Source: Flavobacterium aerium (GTDB lineage Bacteria; Bacteroidota; Bacteroidia; Flavobacteriales; Flavobacteriaceae). From it: a stretch of 64,000 nucleotides of DNA. Within the stretch, counting starts at the first letter, position 1; each line of letters begins with the position of its first letter. Positions 27,559-36,510 of this stretch are shown here, one piece after another. The translations under genes and the position numbers were made by a program. The stretch spans positions 1 to 64,000 of the forward strand of contig NZ_JARQWR010000004.1 of the NCBI RefSeq assembly GCF_030766725.1. Direction: 5' to 3'. Below the pieces are notes generated by a model that saw only the letters and a program-made list of their open reading frames with translations, was not told where the DNA came from and made no database searches.

Positions 27559-28221
27559 ATGTCCTCTCACCATATTGTTCGCGATGATCAGGAACCCGCA
27601 CTTATTATTGCTAATGGCGCTGCCTGTAGTGAAGAATTATTAGGACAATTATTGGAATGGTCTCCCTTAGTGATTGTTTTGGATTCTGCTATTGACCGTG
27701 TATTGAATCTCGGAATAAAAGTAGATGTTCTATTGGGTGATTTTGATGGTGGTATAGACCCAGAACAGTATAAAGAATTACAATATCCACTTGAAATTGT
27801 ATATACACCCGATCAGGATAAAACGGATTTAGAAAAAGCCTTTGATTATTTAGTCGAACGTAAAATACCTGCAGCCAATGTTGTATGGGCAACTGGAAAA
27901 AGAGCCGATCATACTATAACTAATATTACAAACATTGTTCGTTTTCGTGATGTCCTGAAAATTGTAATTTTGGACGATCATTCGAAAATTTTGCAATTAC
28001 CTCGAAAATTTGAAAAATGGTATACCGCTTCTACTCCTATTTCACTGATTCCTGTAGGAACCGTTTCTGGAATTACCACACACAATCTAAAATATCCACT
28101 CCATAATGAATCGCTAATTATTGGTTATCGCACAGGTAGTAGTAATGAGGTTGTTGAAGATGGAATTGTTTGTATTGAACATACCGAAGGTAATTTATTA
28201 CTGATGGAATGCTTTGATTAG
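27559..28221 (+). CDS. Thiamine pyrophosphokinase
   Basis: This enzyme transfers pyrophosphate from ATP to thiamine to give the cofactor thiamine diphosphate. In its 220 residues the family motifs are clear: 'LIIANGAACSEELL' at the start, 'VLDSAIDRVLNLGIKVDVLL' leading to GDFDG (60-64), DQDKTDLEKAF (85-95), 'GKRADHTITNI', and a C-terminal beta sandwich with 'SNEV...GIVCIEH'. No thiamine riboswitch is apparent in front of it. It is the first gene of a short plus-strand run with the polymerase subunit. Confidence 0.88.
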   Translation: MSSHHIVRDDQEPALIIANGAACSEELLGQLLEWSPLVIVLDSAIDRVLNLGIKVDVLLGDFDGGIDPEQYKELQYPLEIVYTPDQDKTDLEKAFDYLVERKIPAANVVWATGKRADHTITNITNIVRFRDVLKIVILDDHSKILQLPRKFEKWYTASTPISLIPVGTVSGITTHNLKYPLHNESLIIGYRTGSSNEVVEDGIVCIEHTEGNLLLMECFD

Positions 28222-28277
28222 CTATTGAGAAACATTTGACATTCCTCCTATTTTTATAGTAGGTGATTCCATCAAAG

Positions 28278-28310
28278 ATTGCATCATTCTAACTTTTTGC
28301 TCTATATTTG
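28278..28310 (+). promoter_or_regulatory. Promoter of the delta'-type gene (leaderless start predicted)
   Basis: ATTG (28278-28281) is separated by 21 bases from TATATTTG (28303-28310). The -7 element ends four bases before the ATG at 28315, so the transcription start would fall on or next to the start codon. Confidence 0.6.
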
Positions 28311-28314
28311 CTAC

Positions 28315-29463
28315 ATGCAATTTTCAGAAATTTTAGGACAGGATTACATTAAAAATCATTTGACAAAAAGTGCAAATGCTGGACGTATTCCGCATGCTCA
28401 ATTATTTGTCGGACCCGAAGGATCTGGTACTTTACCGATGGCTATTGCTTATGCACAATATATTTTATGCAATAATCAGGAGGGAGAAAATTCGGGAACA
28501 AATACGGCTTGTAACTTAAAGTTCAATTCTTTATCGCATCCTGATTTACATTTTATTTATCCTATTGCTCCCAATGATTCTATAAAAAGTCATCCTACCA
28601 GCGCAGAATTTTTAAAATATTGGAGAACATTTGTTGCTGAAACTCCTTATGGCGGTTTGTTCGATTGGTATAAAGAAATTGGGATTCAGAATAAACAAGG
28701 ACGTATTGGTGTTGATGATGCTCTTGAAGTATTAAAAGCATTAGCACTAAAATCCTATGAAGGAGGTTATAAAGTTATGATTGTGTGGATGGCAGATAAG
28801 ATGAATATTGCTGCTTCCAATAAATTACTAAAGATTCTGGAAGAACCGCCAGCCAAAACTTTATTCATTTTAATTTCTGAAAATGAAGAAGATATTATTC
28901 AAACGATTCGTTCCCGTTGTCAAGTACTTCATTTTGGAGGACTTAGTGAAAAAATTATTGCAGATGCTCTTGTTTCACGTGAAAAAATTGAGCCTCAAAA
29001 TGCATTAAAAATTGCACATCAGGCACAAGGAAATTATAATAAAGCGCTTCATTTATTAAATCAAGATAGTGAGGAAACTCCATTTGAAGAATGGTTTGTA
29101 CTTTGGGTTCGTGCAGCTTTTCGCGCCAAAGGAAATGCTGCTGCCATTCATGATCTTATTACATGGAGTGAAAATGTAGCCAGCTTAGGTCGTGAAGCAC
29201 AAAAAAAATTCCTTCATTTCTGTATCGAAATGTTTCGTCAGGCATTGTTGATTCATTATCAAACACCCGAATTGGTTTATATGGAACCGAAGGTGGAAAA
29301 ATTTAAATTAGAAAATTTTGCTCCATTCGTCAATGGAAACAATATCCATGAGATATTCCAAGAACTTTCGGATGCCATTTATCATATTGAACGTAATGGT
29401 AATGCAAAAATTATTTTGACCGATTTATCAATAAAACTAACTCGTTTAATCCATAAAAAATAA
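28315..29463 (+). CDS. DNA polymerase III delta' subunit-type clamp-loader protein
   Basis: A 382-residue member of the DnaX/HolB clamp-loader family. It begins MQFSEILGQDYIKNHLTKSA, then HAQLFVGPEGSGTLPMA, where the P-loop is degenerate (no GKT), as expected for the non-ATPase delta' subunit. The zinc-finger cysteines of DnaX are also reduced. The 'ASNKLLKILEEPPAKTLFIL' and 'TIRSRCQVLHF' motifs (the SRC sensor) are intact. I prefer the ATG at 28315 over an upstream start because the conserved sequence begins there and the promoter overlaps the longer version. The DoxX-like gene follows after four bases. Confidence 0.85.
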   Translation: MQFSEILGQDYIKNHLTKSANAGRIPHAQLFVGPEGSGTLPMAIAYAQYILCNNQEGENSGTNTACNLKFNSLSHPDLHFIYPIAPNDSIKSHPTSAEFLKYWRTFVAETPYGGLFDWYKEIGIQNKQGRIGVDDALEVLKALALKSYEGGYKVMIVWMADKMNIAASNKLLKILEEPPAKTLFILISENEEDIIQTIRSRCQVLHFGGLSEKIIADALVSREKIEPQNALKIAHQAQGNYNKALHLLNQDSEETPFEEWFVLWVRAAFRAKGNAAAIHDLITWSENVASLGREAQKKFLHFCIEMFRQALLIHYQTPELVYMEPKVEKFKLENFAPFVNGNNIHEIFQELSDAIYHIERNGNAKIILTDLSIKLTRLIHKK

Positions 29464-29467
29464 GCGT

Positions 29468-29851
29468 ATGAACTATATCGGAGAAATCTTTATTCTACTT
29501 TTTCTAGCGTTAACTTTTTTGCAATCTGGGTATGAAAAAATCATGGACTGGCAAGGAAATGTCAATTGGTTAAAAGAACACTTTGCTCAAACTTTTATTA
29601 AAAATCATGTCCCAAAGAGTTTACTAATTCTTCTCATTTTGGAAATCATTGCGGGTACTTTAAGTGTCGCCGGAATTATTCAAATCATTTTTAATGATGA
29701 TAAATCTTTAGGATTTTATGGTGCAGTTGTTTCTGGTATCGCTTTGCTATTAATGCTTTATGGACAACGTATTGCAAAAGATTATGATGGTGCTCGAACG
29801 ATAGTAATCTACTATATTCCAACTTTGGTCGGTATCTTTTTACTGAACTAA
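29468..29851 (+). CDS. DoxX-like membrane protein
   Basis: A 127-residue protein with four hydrophobic helices (about 5-23, 48-68, 80-99, 109-126) and the DoxX-type opening 'QSGYEKIMDW' after the first helix. Families of this type are small integral inner-membrane proteins, often of unknown redox or stress function. It starts four bases after the clamp-loader gene and its stop is one base from the stop of the convergent helicase gene. Confidence 0.75.
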   Translation: MNYIGEIFILLFLALTFLQSGYEKIMDWQGNVNWLKEHFAQTFIKNHVPKSLLILLILEIIAGTLSVAGIIQIIFNDDKSLGFYGAVVSGIALLLMLYGQRIAKDYDGARTIVIYYIPTLVGIFLLN

Positions 29852-29852
29852 A

Positions 29853-32150
29853 TTACTCTGCTTCTAAACTTGCTTTGTATAATTTTAATTCGTTCCACGT
29901 GAAAGTTTCACCGTGCTGTTCTTTCAGTACTGTTAAAGATCCTTCGGTATAGTCCGAAAATGCTTTGGCAAGCGCATCAATTTTTTCACTTTCCAAAACG
30001 GCTTCAAGAACTAAATCACCTGATTTTACTAATTTTATCAAATGCCCCCAAATCGTATTTACTGATACTTTACGAAGTATTGCAATTTCATCAATTCTTT
30101 TGTTTTCCTGAAGTAAAAATAAGGTTTGTTCCACAGTAGATTTTTTGGCTACAGCTGGTTCTTTGTTTACCGTTTTTGATTTTTTTATTGGAACCAATGA
30201 TTCTAATTCGTCGTATACATCGGATGTCTCTAATAATGATTTTGATTCTGCTGTTTCCATTCTCAATTGCTTGAGCTTAGAAACTTTATAGCTCATAATA
30301 TCATCATTCCAGATACTTTCTTTGGTAATTTCTTTTCCTTCACCAATGCGTTCCGCCATCAACTTTGCTTTTTTCAATGCTAAAACGGCTGTGACTTGTA
30401 AATCTTCAATTTCAACTAATTCTTCATAAAAGGCTTTAATCTTTTTAGCTTGTTTGACTTCTTCTTTCTTTTTTAGAATACTATAGACCAAATTGTCCAT
30501 CGTTTTATAGAAATAATCATACGCTGCTTGTACACGGGCTAATACAAAATCCTGATCAAAAGGTTCTTTACGGAATATACTTTCTAATTGATTGATAAAT
30601 TTTTGCGAAGGTGCTATTAGTGATTCTATTTGCTGTGCTTGAGCATGAGCCCATTTTTGGTGTTTTCCTTTGAGTGATTTTGCTCCTGCTTCAAGATAAC
30701 TCACTTTATGGACTTGCCATTCCTGATTTAATAGTCTCCAGTCAAAAGCAGTTTTCAGGTAATTCAATAGAAATGTTCGGGTTTCTTTTTGAAGAGTCGA
30801 TTCTAATTCTCCTTCTTCCGTTTTATTCTTTGCATACAGCATTACATTTTGATCGTTGCTAATGCCATTCATGCGCATCTCAGAAAGCAAAATAAGCCCC
30901 TCTAACGAGCGTAAACGCGAAAGCGCAACATAGGCTTGTCCAGGTGCAAAAACACGCGATACATCCAACACAGCTTTATCAAATGTTAATCCTTGGCTTT
31001 TATGAACGGTTATGGCCCAAGCAAGCTTCAAAGGATAATGTACAAAAGTGCCTAAAACTTCTTCTTTTATTTCCTTCGACATTTCATCTACAGAATATCT
31101 AATGTTCTGCCATTCATATCGATCTACTTCAATTGTTTTATTTTCTTCTTTGAAATGCACCATAATTTCTCCATCGGAAAGGGATTCTATCACGCCCATT
31201 TTTCCATTGAAATAATTTTTATCCAAGGACATGTCGTTCTTCACAAACATAACCTGTGCTCCTACTTTTAATTCTAAATTTAATTCTAATGGAAATAAAT
31301 GAATTGGAAAATCACCAACAACTTCGGCTTCATAAGAGAATAAAGGTCGTTCCAATTCTGTCAAGGCTACCGCATTAATTTGATCGGCCTGGCTATTATG
31401 GGTCGTTAAAGTAATATAACCCGGATTCATTTTAGTATCGAAATCAGGATTTACAAATTCATTCAGCACTGCTAAGTTTTCTACCGTAATCTGATTATTT
31501 CTAAGATTGTTTAGTATCTCTATAAATCGTTGATCGTTTTGTCTATAAATTTTAGTCAACTCAATGTAGAGCAATGGATTTTGTTGAATTACTCGGGCAT
31601 TAAAAAAGAAAATACTTTGGTAATAGTTTTTAAGATAAAACCATTCTTCTGGTTTTACAATCGGTGGTAATTGTAATAAATCACCAATAAACAATACTTG
31701 TACACCTCCAAAGGGTTTATCATTTTTTCGAACATTGCGAATACACCAATCTACAGCATCTAATAAATCGGCACGTAACATACTGACCTCGTCAATAATC
31801 AATAATTCCATTGCTCGGATTACTGCTTTACGCTGACCTGACATATTAAAATGGCGTCGTAAGGTATCTTTTGTTTCAAATTTTACTTTATCAAAACTAG
31901 GTGGTGTACCAAATTCGGGAATGAATCCGCCAAAAGGCAATTGGAATTGGGAGTGTATCGTTGTACCACCAGCATTTAAAGCAGCTATCCCTGTAGGAGC
32001 TACTACCACTACATTTTTATGGGTAGCTTCAATAATTTTTCGCAACAGTGTAGTCTTGCCTGTACCTGCTTTTCCCGTTAAAAAAATAGATTTATGGGTT
32101 TGATTGATAAAACGCAATGTATATTCTGAAGGCTCTATTACTGATGACAT
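29853..32150 (-). CDS. PIF1-like helicase with C-terminal helix-turn-helix region
   Basis: A 765-residue superfamily 1B DNA helicase. Walker A is GKAGTGKTT (26-34) and Walker B is LLIIDEVSM (Asp 120, Glu 121). 'FIGDLLQLPPIV', 'LTKIYRQND', a UvrD-like 'AWAITVHKSQGLTFDKAVLD' and 'GQAYVALSRLRSLEGL' complete the PIF1/RecD pattern. The last 300 residues are helical, with a predicted RQC/HTH-like wing near the end (LRKVSVNTIWGHLIKLVKSG). This layout is common for Bacteroidota PIF1 proteins, which act on stalled or structured DNA. It is monocistronic, with a possible weak promoter (TATCTTGC near 32180). Confidence 0.9.
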   Translation of the reverse strand: MSSVIEPSEYTLRFINQTHKSIFLTGKAGTGKTTLLRKIIEATHKNVVVVAPTGIAALNAGGTTIHSQFQLPFGGFIPEFGTPPSFDKVKFETKDTLRRHFNMSGQRKAVIRAMELLIIDEVSMLRADLLDAVDWCIRNVRKNDKPFGGVQVLFIGDLLQLPPIVKPEEWFYLKNYYQSIFFFNARVIQQNPLLYIELTKIYRQNDQRFIEILNNLRNNQITVENLAVLNEFVNPDFDTKMNPGYITLTTHNSQADQINAVALTELERPLFSYEAEVVGDFPIHLFPLELNLELKVGAQVMFVKNDMSLDKNYFNGKMGVIESLSDGEIMVHFKEENKTIEVDRYEWQNIRYSVDEMSKEIKEEVLGTFVHYPLKLAWAITVHKSQGLTFDKAVLDVSRVFAPGQAYVALSRLRSLEGLILLSEMRMNGISNDQNVMLYAKNKTEEGELESTLQKETRTFLLNYLKTAFDWRLLNQEWQVHKVSYLEAGAKSLKGKHQKWAHAQAQQIESLIAPSQKFINQLESIFRKEPFDQDFVLARVQAAYDYFYKTMDNLVYSILKKKEEVKQAKKIKAFYEELVEIEDLQVTAVLALKKAKLMAERIGEGKEITKESIWNDDIMSYKVSKLKQLRMETAESKSLLETSDVYDELESLVPIKKSKTVNKEPAVAKKSTVEQTLFLLQENKRIDEIAILRKVSVNTIWGHLIKLVKSGDLVLEAVLESEKIDALAKAFSDYTEGSLTVLKEQHGETFTWNELKLYKASLEAE

Positions 32151-32297
32151 GGTCTAAAATTGAAAGACGCAAGATACTATCATTCTACGTATCAAAAGGA
32201 ATAATTATAATTTTTATAAGACAATAAACAACAATTATTTCGTGTATATTATGCTATAAATAATATATAAGTATTTATATATCAATTAATTAAAACT

Positions 32298-32335
32298 AAA
32301 AAATCCCGATTACGTATTGTAATCGGGATTTTTTT
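32298..32335 (-). terminator. Bidirectional terminator after ompH
   Basis: A 15-bp perfect stem (AAAAATCCCGATTAC and its complement) with a five-base loop lies 18 bases after the stop of the OmpH-like gene. Both flanks are A/T runs, so it can stop transcription in either direction. Confidence 0.88.
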
Positions 32336-32352
32336 ATAAATTCTTAAAGAAA

Positions 32353-32934
32353 TTATTTCTTCTCTTCTGTTTTTACAGCTGGAGTAGCTTCTGTTGTTGC
32401 TCCACCTTTTTTGTATTTATCATTCAAGGCTTTTACGATTTCTCCTGTAATATCGTATTCTTCTTTAGCGTATAAAATATTTGCAGATTCACCTGTACCG
32501 TAGATATAGCTATATCCTTTTTCTTTACCGTATTCTTTGATGAATTTCTTAACGCTTTTTACTAAAGTATCCATTTCAGAACCACTTTCTTTTTGTAAAG
32601 TTTGCATCAAAGATTGTTGCATGTATTGTAATTCTTGCTCTCTCTTTTGTAATTCTTGTCCTTTTTGTTGTGCCCATGCAGCTCCTCTAGCTTGTGCATT
32701 TTTTTGGAAATCGGCAGCTTCTGCTTGGAAGTGTTTTACCTGTGCATCTAAATCTTTACCCATTACTTCAGACTTAGATTTGTATTTTGCTTCTAAATCT
32801 TTGGCTTCCGTATATTCATCTAATAATTTTGCTGTATCAATATAAGCTGTTTTTACTTCAGCTGTTTTTTCAGCAGGTTTGTTACAAGAGATCATTGCAA
32901 TCGCCAATCCAAGTATTAATAATGATTTTTTCAT
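32353..32934 (-). CDS. OmpH/Skp family periplasmic chaperone, lipoprotein form
   Basis: Skp-type chaperones hold unfolded outer-membrane proteins on their way to the BAM machine. This 193-residue protein has a lipoprotein signal (LAIAMISC, Cys 17), a first strand 'KTAYIDTAKLLDEY', and then long coiled-coil helices (about 45-125) rich in Gln, Glu and Lys. A closing beta segment reads 'YSYIYGTGESANILYAKEEY'. A Lys/Thr/Glu tail follows. The lipid anchor differs from soluble E. coli Skp but is frequent in this phylum. Confidence 0.85.
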   Translation of the reverse strand: MKKSLLILGLAIAMISCNKPAEKTAEVKTAYIDTAKLLDEYTEAKDLEAKYKSKSEVMGKDLDAQVKHFQAEAADFQKNAQARGAAWAQQKGQELQKREQELQYMQQSLMQTLQKESGSEMDTLVKSVKKFIKEYGKEKGYSYIYGTGESANILYAKEEYDITGEIVKALNDKYKKGGATTEATPAVKTEEKK

Positions 32935-33218
32935 CTAAATAATATTTTTTTTTAAATTTTTGGTAAATGTATAAAATTATGATTTGAACGCAAATTATAT
33001 TTTCAAGGTACAAAATTTCTATTTTCAGAAAAGCTAAAAAAATGATAAAAATATTCATTTTCATCATCATAAACGATTCTTATAGTTTTCAAAAAAAGCA
33101 TAATCCAAACTTATTAAAAGTGCCTTTTTTAGCTTTCAAATAAAAGCGTATCTAAATTTCGGCACCTTACGGGTTATTTCTCCTGTTGAAGTTACTTTAA
33201 ATCGCTTTAAAATGATTT

Positions 33219-34067
33219 TTAGCTATTTTTTAATACATAAATATGCGAGGAATATTCTTTTGTGCTATTTCCTTTCAAATTTGAACGAAATCCGATGTAC
33301 ACTGCTTTTAAAAAATTCATTTTTCCGTTTTTGTATTTTTCGGAAAGTAAACTTACATAATAGGCATCCCATTTCATCGGTAATACTTTTTCTAGTTTTA
33401 AATTTTCTTTTTGAAAAAGTAATTCAATTGCTTTTTTTGAAAAATGCCATAAGTGTCTTGGTACATCAAAAGCGGCCCAATGCATTCCATAGTGTTTTGC
33501 ATCAAATGAATTAAAATTTGGTACAGCAATTAGAATTGTTCCTGTTGGTTTTATTATTCTTTTTAATTCCTGAATTTGTTCTTCCAAATTAGGTACATGT
33601 TCTAATACATGCCACATCGTAATAACATCAAAAGAATGGTCATCTAAATCTTTAGTGCTTTCTACAAAATTCACCCCTTTTTGTTGAGCAATACTTTTTG
33701 CTTTTTCACTGGGTTCAATTCCTGTAGTCTGCCATCCATCGGTTTTAGCTTTTACTAAAAAATCTCCTGTTCCTGCTCCAATATCTAATAATGCTCCTTT
33801 TTTGTTTTGAAGATTATTAATCATATTTAATTTATTGGTCAGTGCACTATTTTTTACAAAATGATATGCTTTTTCAAACAGTGATCTTTTCCCATCTGTA
33901 TGTGAAATATAATCTTCACTTTCATAATATCTGGACAATTCGATTCCTTGTGGTTGCGGATAAGTAATTAATAAATCTAATGATTCATCATGGTACAAAT
34001 CAAATTGTTCTTTTGAAACTGAAAAATCTTTCAAAGAAAGAAAATGTTTATGTTTTAAAATATCCAT
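33219..34067 (-). CDS. Class I SAM-dependent methyltransferase
   Basis: A 282-residue methyltransferase. The SAM-binding motif I is LLDIGAGTGDFLVKA (about residues 93-107), followed by 'TTGIEPSEKA' (motif II) and 'FDVITMWHVLEHVPNLEEQI' (motif IV). An N-terminal extension of about 90 residues precedes the fold ('LDLLITYPQPQGIELSRYYE'), as in methyltransferases linked to surface-sugar or tailoring pathways. Substrate unknown. Its ATG overlaps the stop of the upstream lipoprotein gene (TAATG), so it is the last gene of the five-gene minus-strand unit. Confidence 0.85.
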   Translation of the reverse strand: MDILKHKHFLSLKDFSVSKEQFDLYHDESLDLLITYPQPQGIELSRYYESEDYISHTDGKRSLFEKAYHFVKNSALTNKLNMINNLQNKKGALLDIGAGTGDFLVKAKTDGWQTTGIEPSEKAKSIAQQKGVNFVESTKDLDDHSFDVITMWHVLEHVPNLEEQIQELKRIIKPTGTILIAVPNFNSFDAKHYGMHWAAFDVPRHLWHFSKKAIELLFQKENLKLEKVLPMKWDAYYVSLLSEKYKNGKMNFLKAVYIGFRSNLKGNSTKEYSSHIYVLKNS

Positions 34068-34588
34068 TAATAATTATAATATTCGTCTTTTAATTTTTTT
34101 AAATAAGTAATCGCGATATTCTGATATAATGATCCTTCTGCTAAACAATCTTCGTTATAAGAATTGACCATAGAAAGCGCAATGAATTTTGATTGGTTAC
34201 CCAACTTTGTACTTTGTGGATCAATATTTTTTACAGAATAATTTTCTAGTTCTAAATACTTTTCCATTTCGGCCATATCGTATACTAAAATCTTATATCG
34301 ATCGGCACCGATAGTTACCCAGAATTCTGTTGTTTGATACGTAATCAAATTGTACTTCTGTGTGATGTATTGTTCGAAAGGAATATTCTTTAAATTGTTT
34401 TCAAAGATGAAAGCATTTAAATTCTCTAGTCCAATAATATTTTTACCTTTTGATTTTACCAAAACGTAATCGTTTATTTCAACCGTTTGTCTTGCTCCTA
34501 TACAACTAGACAAAACAAAAAAAAGAAATAATATTGCTATTATCCCTTTTATACTGTGCTTTCGCAAACTTCGTTCCACGTGAAACAT
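34067..34588 (-). CDS. Small lipoprotein of unknown function
   Basis: I do not recognise this 173-residue protein. It has a lipoprotein signal with a long, basic n-region and hydrophobic IIAILFLFFVLSS ahead of Cys 29. The mature part is a mixed alpha/beta domain of about 140 residues with no catalytic motif. Its first codons (M-F-H-V-E-R) are written by a parS-like site, so the start codon lies inside that site. It sits between mnmG (one base gap) and the methyltransferase (overlap), so it is certainly co-transcribed with both. Confidence 0.75.
   Translation of the reverse strand: MFHVERSLRKHSIKGIIAILFLFFVLSSCIGARQTVEINDYVLVKSKGKNIIGLENLNAFIFENNLKNIPFEQYITQKYNLITYQTTEFWVTIGADRYKILVYDMAEMEKYLELENYSVKNIDPQSTKLGNQSKFIALSMVNSYNEDCLAEGSLYQNIAITYLKKLKDEYYNY
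34572..34587. promoter_or_regulatory. parS-like site 1
   Basis: The 16-mer CGTTCCACGTGAAACA differs from the parS consensus TGTTNCACGTGAAACA only at the first base. It covers the start codon region of the lipoprotein gene. parS sites bind ParB for chromosome segregation. Confidence 0.65.
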
Positions 34589-34589
34589 T

Positions 34590-36467
34590 TTATCTTCCCA
34601 TATAAATTAATAGTACTGAAATATCACTTGGAGAAACTCCACTGATTCTTGATGCTTGAGAAATGGTAACTGGTCTGATCTTTTTAAACTTTTCTTTTGC
34701 TTCATGAGAAAGGGATTTTACTTTATCATAATCAAAGTTTTCAGGAATTTTTATTTCCTCAAGTCTATTCAATTTATCCGCATTATTTTTTTCTTTCTCA
34801 ATATACCCAGAATACTTCACTTCGATTTCTGCCTGTTCGATCATTTCCATATCCAAATCGTTTGCAGCAATATATTCTTTTACTTTCTCAAACTTCATGA
34901 TATCATCAATATCAATTTGTGGACGAGAAAAGATTTTAAACATTTTATCGGGTTGTGAAATCAAAGCAGAACCTTTCTCTTCTAGGATTGGGTTGGTCTC
35001 TTCTACTTTTACACTTGTTTCTTTAAAGAACTGTACAAAGGCAGCCGATTTCACTTTTTTCTTATCCATTTTACGTAAACGTTCTTCAGAAGCTAATCCA
35101 ATCTCATGTGACATTGGTGTTAAACGGAAGTCGGCATTATCTTGTCTTAGAAGCGTTCTGTATTCCGCTCTGGACGTAAACATACGATAAGGCTCTTCTG
35201 TTCCTTTAGTAATTAAATCATCGATTAAAACCCCTATATAGGCTTCATTACGTTTTAAAATGAATGGATCTTTCTCCTGAGCGCGTAAATGTGCATTAAT
35301 ACCTGCCATTAAACCTTGTGAAGCAGCTTCTTCATACCCAGTCGTACCATTAATCTGTCCCGCAAAAAATAAACCATCTACTAGTTTAGTTTCTAAAGTA
35401 TGTTTCAATTGTGTTGGTGGAAAGTAATCGTATTCGATTGCATAACCTGGACGAAAGAATTTTACTTTTTCAAATCCTTCCACTGAACGCAATGCTTTAA
35501 ATTGAATATCTTCTGGTAAAGACGTAGAAAAACCGTTTACGTAAACTTCAACAGTATTCCATCCTTCTGGTTCAACAAAAAGTTGATGTCTATCTTTGTC
35601 TGCAAAACGATTAATTTTATCTTCAATTGATGGGCAATAACGAGGTCCTAAACTTTTAATTCGTCCATTGAACATTGGAGAACGATCAAATCCTTCTCTC
35701 AAAATGTTATGTACTTCATTTGAAGTGTAAGTCATCCAACATGATTTTTGAACTGCCAAAGGTTTTGTTACATCCAAATAAGAAAATTTATTTGGTACAA
35801 CATCACCTGGTTGTTCTGACATTTTAGAATAATCTAAAGAACGTCCATCCACACGTGGAGGTGTTCCTGTTTTCATTCTTCCAGAAGTAAAACCTAATTT
35901 TACTAAATCTTCAGTAATACCATAGGCCGCACTTTCACCTGCTCTACCCCCACCGAATTGTTTTTCTCCAATATGAATTAACCCATTTAAGAAAGTCCCA
36001 TTCGTTAAAACAACTGTTTTAGATCGAATTTCAATTCCCAATGAAGTTCTGATTCCTTTTATTTTTCCTTGTTCTACAATTAATCCTCCTACCATTTCTT
36101 GATAGAAATCAAGATTTGGAGTTCGTTCAAGCATCAATCTCCACTCTTCTGCAAAGCGCATACGATCACTTTGAACTCTTGGACTCCACATTGCAGGTCC
36201 TTTAGACTTGTTCAACATCTTGAATTGGATCGCTGTATTATCCGATACAATTCCAGAATAACCTCCCAAAGCATCAATCTCTCTTACAATTTGTCCTTTT
36301 GCAATTCCTCCCATAGCAGGATTACAGGACATCTGTGCAATATTCTGCAAGCTCATTGTAACCAATAAAGTTTTAGAACCCATATTGGCAGCAGCGGCAG
36401 CAGCTTCGGAACCGGCATGACCGGCACCTACTACAATAACATCATATATATCTTGAAACATACTCAT
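34590..36467 (-). CDS. mnmG: tRNA uridine-5-carboxymethylaminomethyl modification enzyme MnmG
   Basis: MnmG (GidA) works with MnmE to modify U34 in the anticodon of several tRNAs, using FAD. The 625-residue protein shows the FAD fold GAGHAGSEAA (14-23) and the signature GPRYCPSIEDKI near 275. GYEEAASQGLMAG lies near 385, and the C-terminal helical domain ends in 'SGVSPSDISVLLIYM'. The start at 36467 abuts a parS-like 16-mer; a second Met three codons in is an alternative start. mnmG is often near the replication origin in bacteria. Confidence 0.96.
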   Translation of the reverse strand: MSMFQDIYDVIVVGAGHAGSEAAAAAANMGSKTLLVTMSLQNIAQMSCNPAMGGIAKGQIVREIDALGGYSGIVSDNTAIQFKMLNKSKGPAMWSPRVQSDRMRFAEEWRLMLERTPNLDFYQEMVGGLIVEQGKIKGIRTSLGIEIRSKTVVLTNGTFLNGLIHIGEKQFGGGRAGESAAYGITEDLVKLGFTSGRMKTGTPPRVDGRSLDYSKMSEQPGDVVPNKFSYLDVTKPLAVQKSCWMTYTSNEVHNILREGFDRSPMFNGRIKSLGPRYCPSIEDKINRFADKDRHQLFVEPEGWNTVEVYVNGFSTSLPEDIQFKALRSVEGFEKVKFFRPGYAIEYDYFPPTQLKHTLETKLVDGLFFAGQINGTTGYEEAASQGLMAGINAHLRAQEKDPFILKRNEAYIGVLIDDLITKGTEEPYRMFTSRAEYRTLLRQDNADFRLTPMSHEIGLASEERLRKMDKKKVKSAAFVQFFKETSVKVEETNPILEEKGSALISQPDKMFKIFSRPQIDIDDIMKFEKVKEYIAANDLDMEMIEQAEIEVKYSGYIEKEKNNADKLNRLEEIKIPENFDYDKVKSLSHEAKEKFKKIRPVTISQASRISGVSPSDISVLLIYMGR

Positions 36468-36483
36468 TGTTCCACGTGAAACA
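36468..36483. promoter_or_regulatory. parS-like site 2 (exact consensus)
   Basis: TGTTCCACGTGAAACA is an exact match to TGTTNCACGTGAAACA. It lies directly against the mnmG start codon and would overlap its ribosome-binding region. Confidence 0.8.
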
Positions 36484-36510
36484 TTTAATTAAACATTTAA
36501 AATAATAAGA

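Noticed and set aside
29891..29906. parS-like word CGTTCCACGTGAAAGT in the helicase gene
   Set aside because: Matches only the left part of the site and is explained by the codons of the protein; half-site only.
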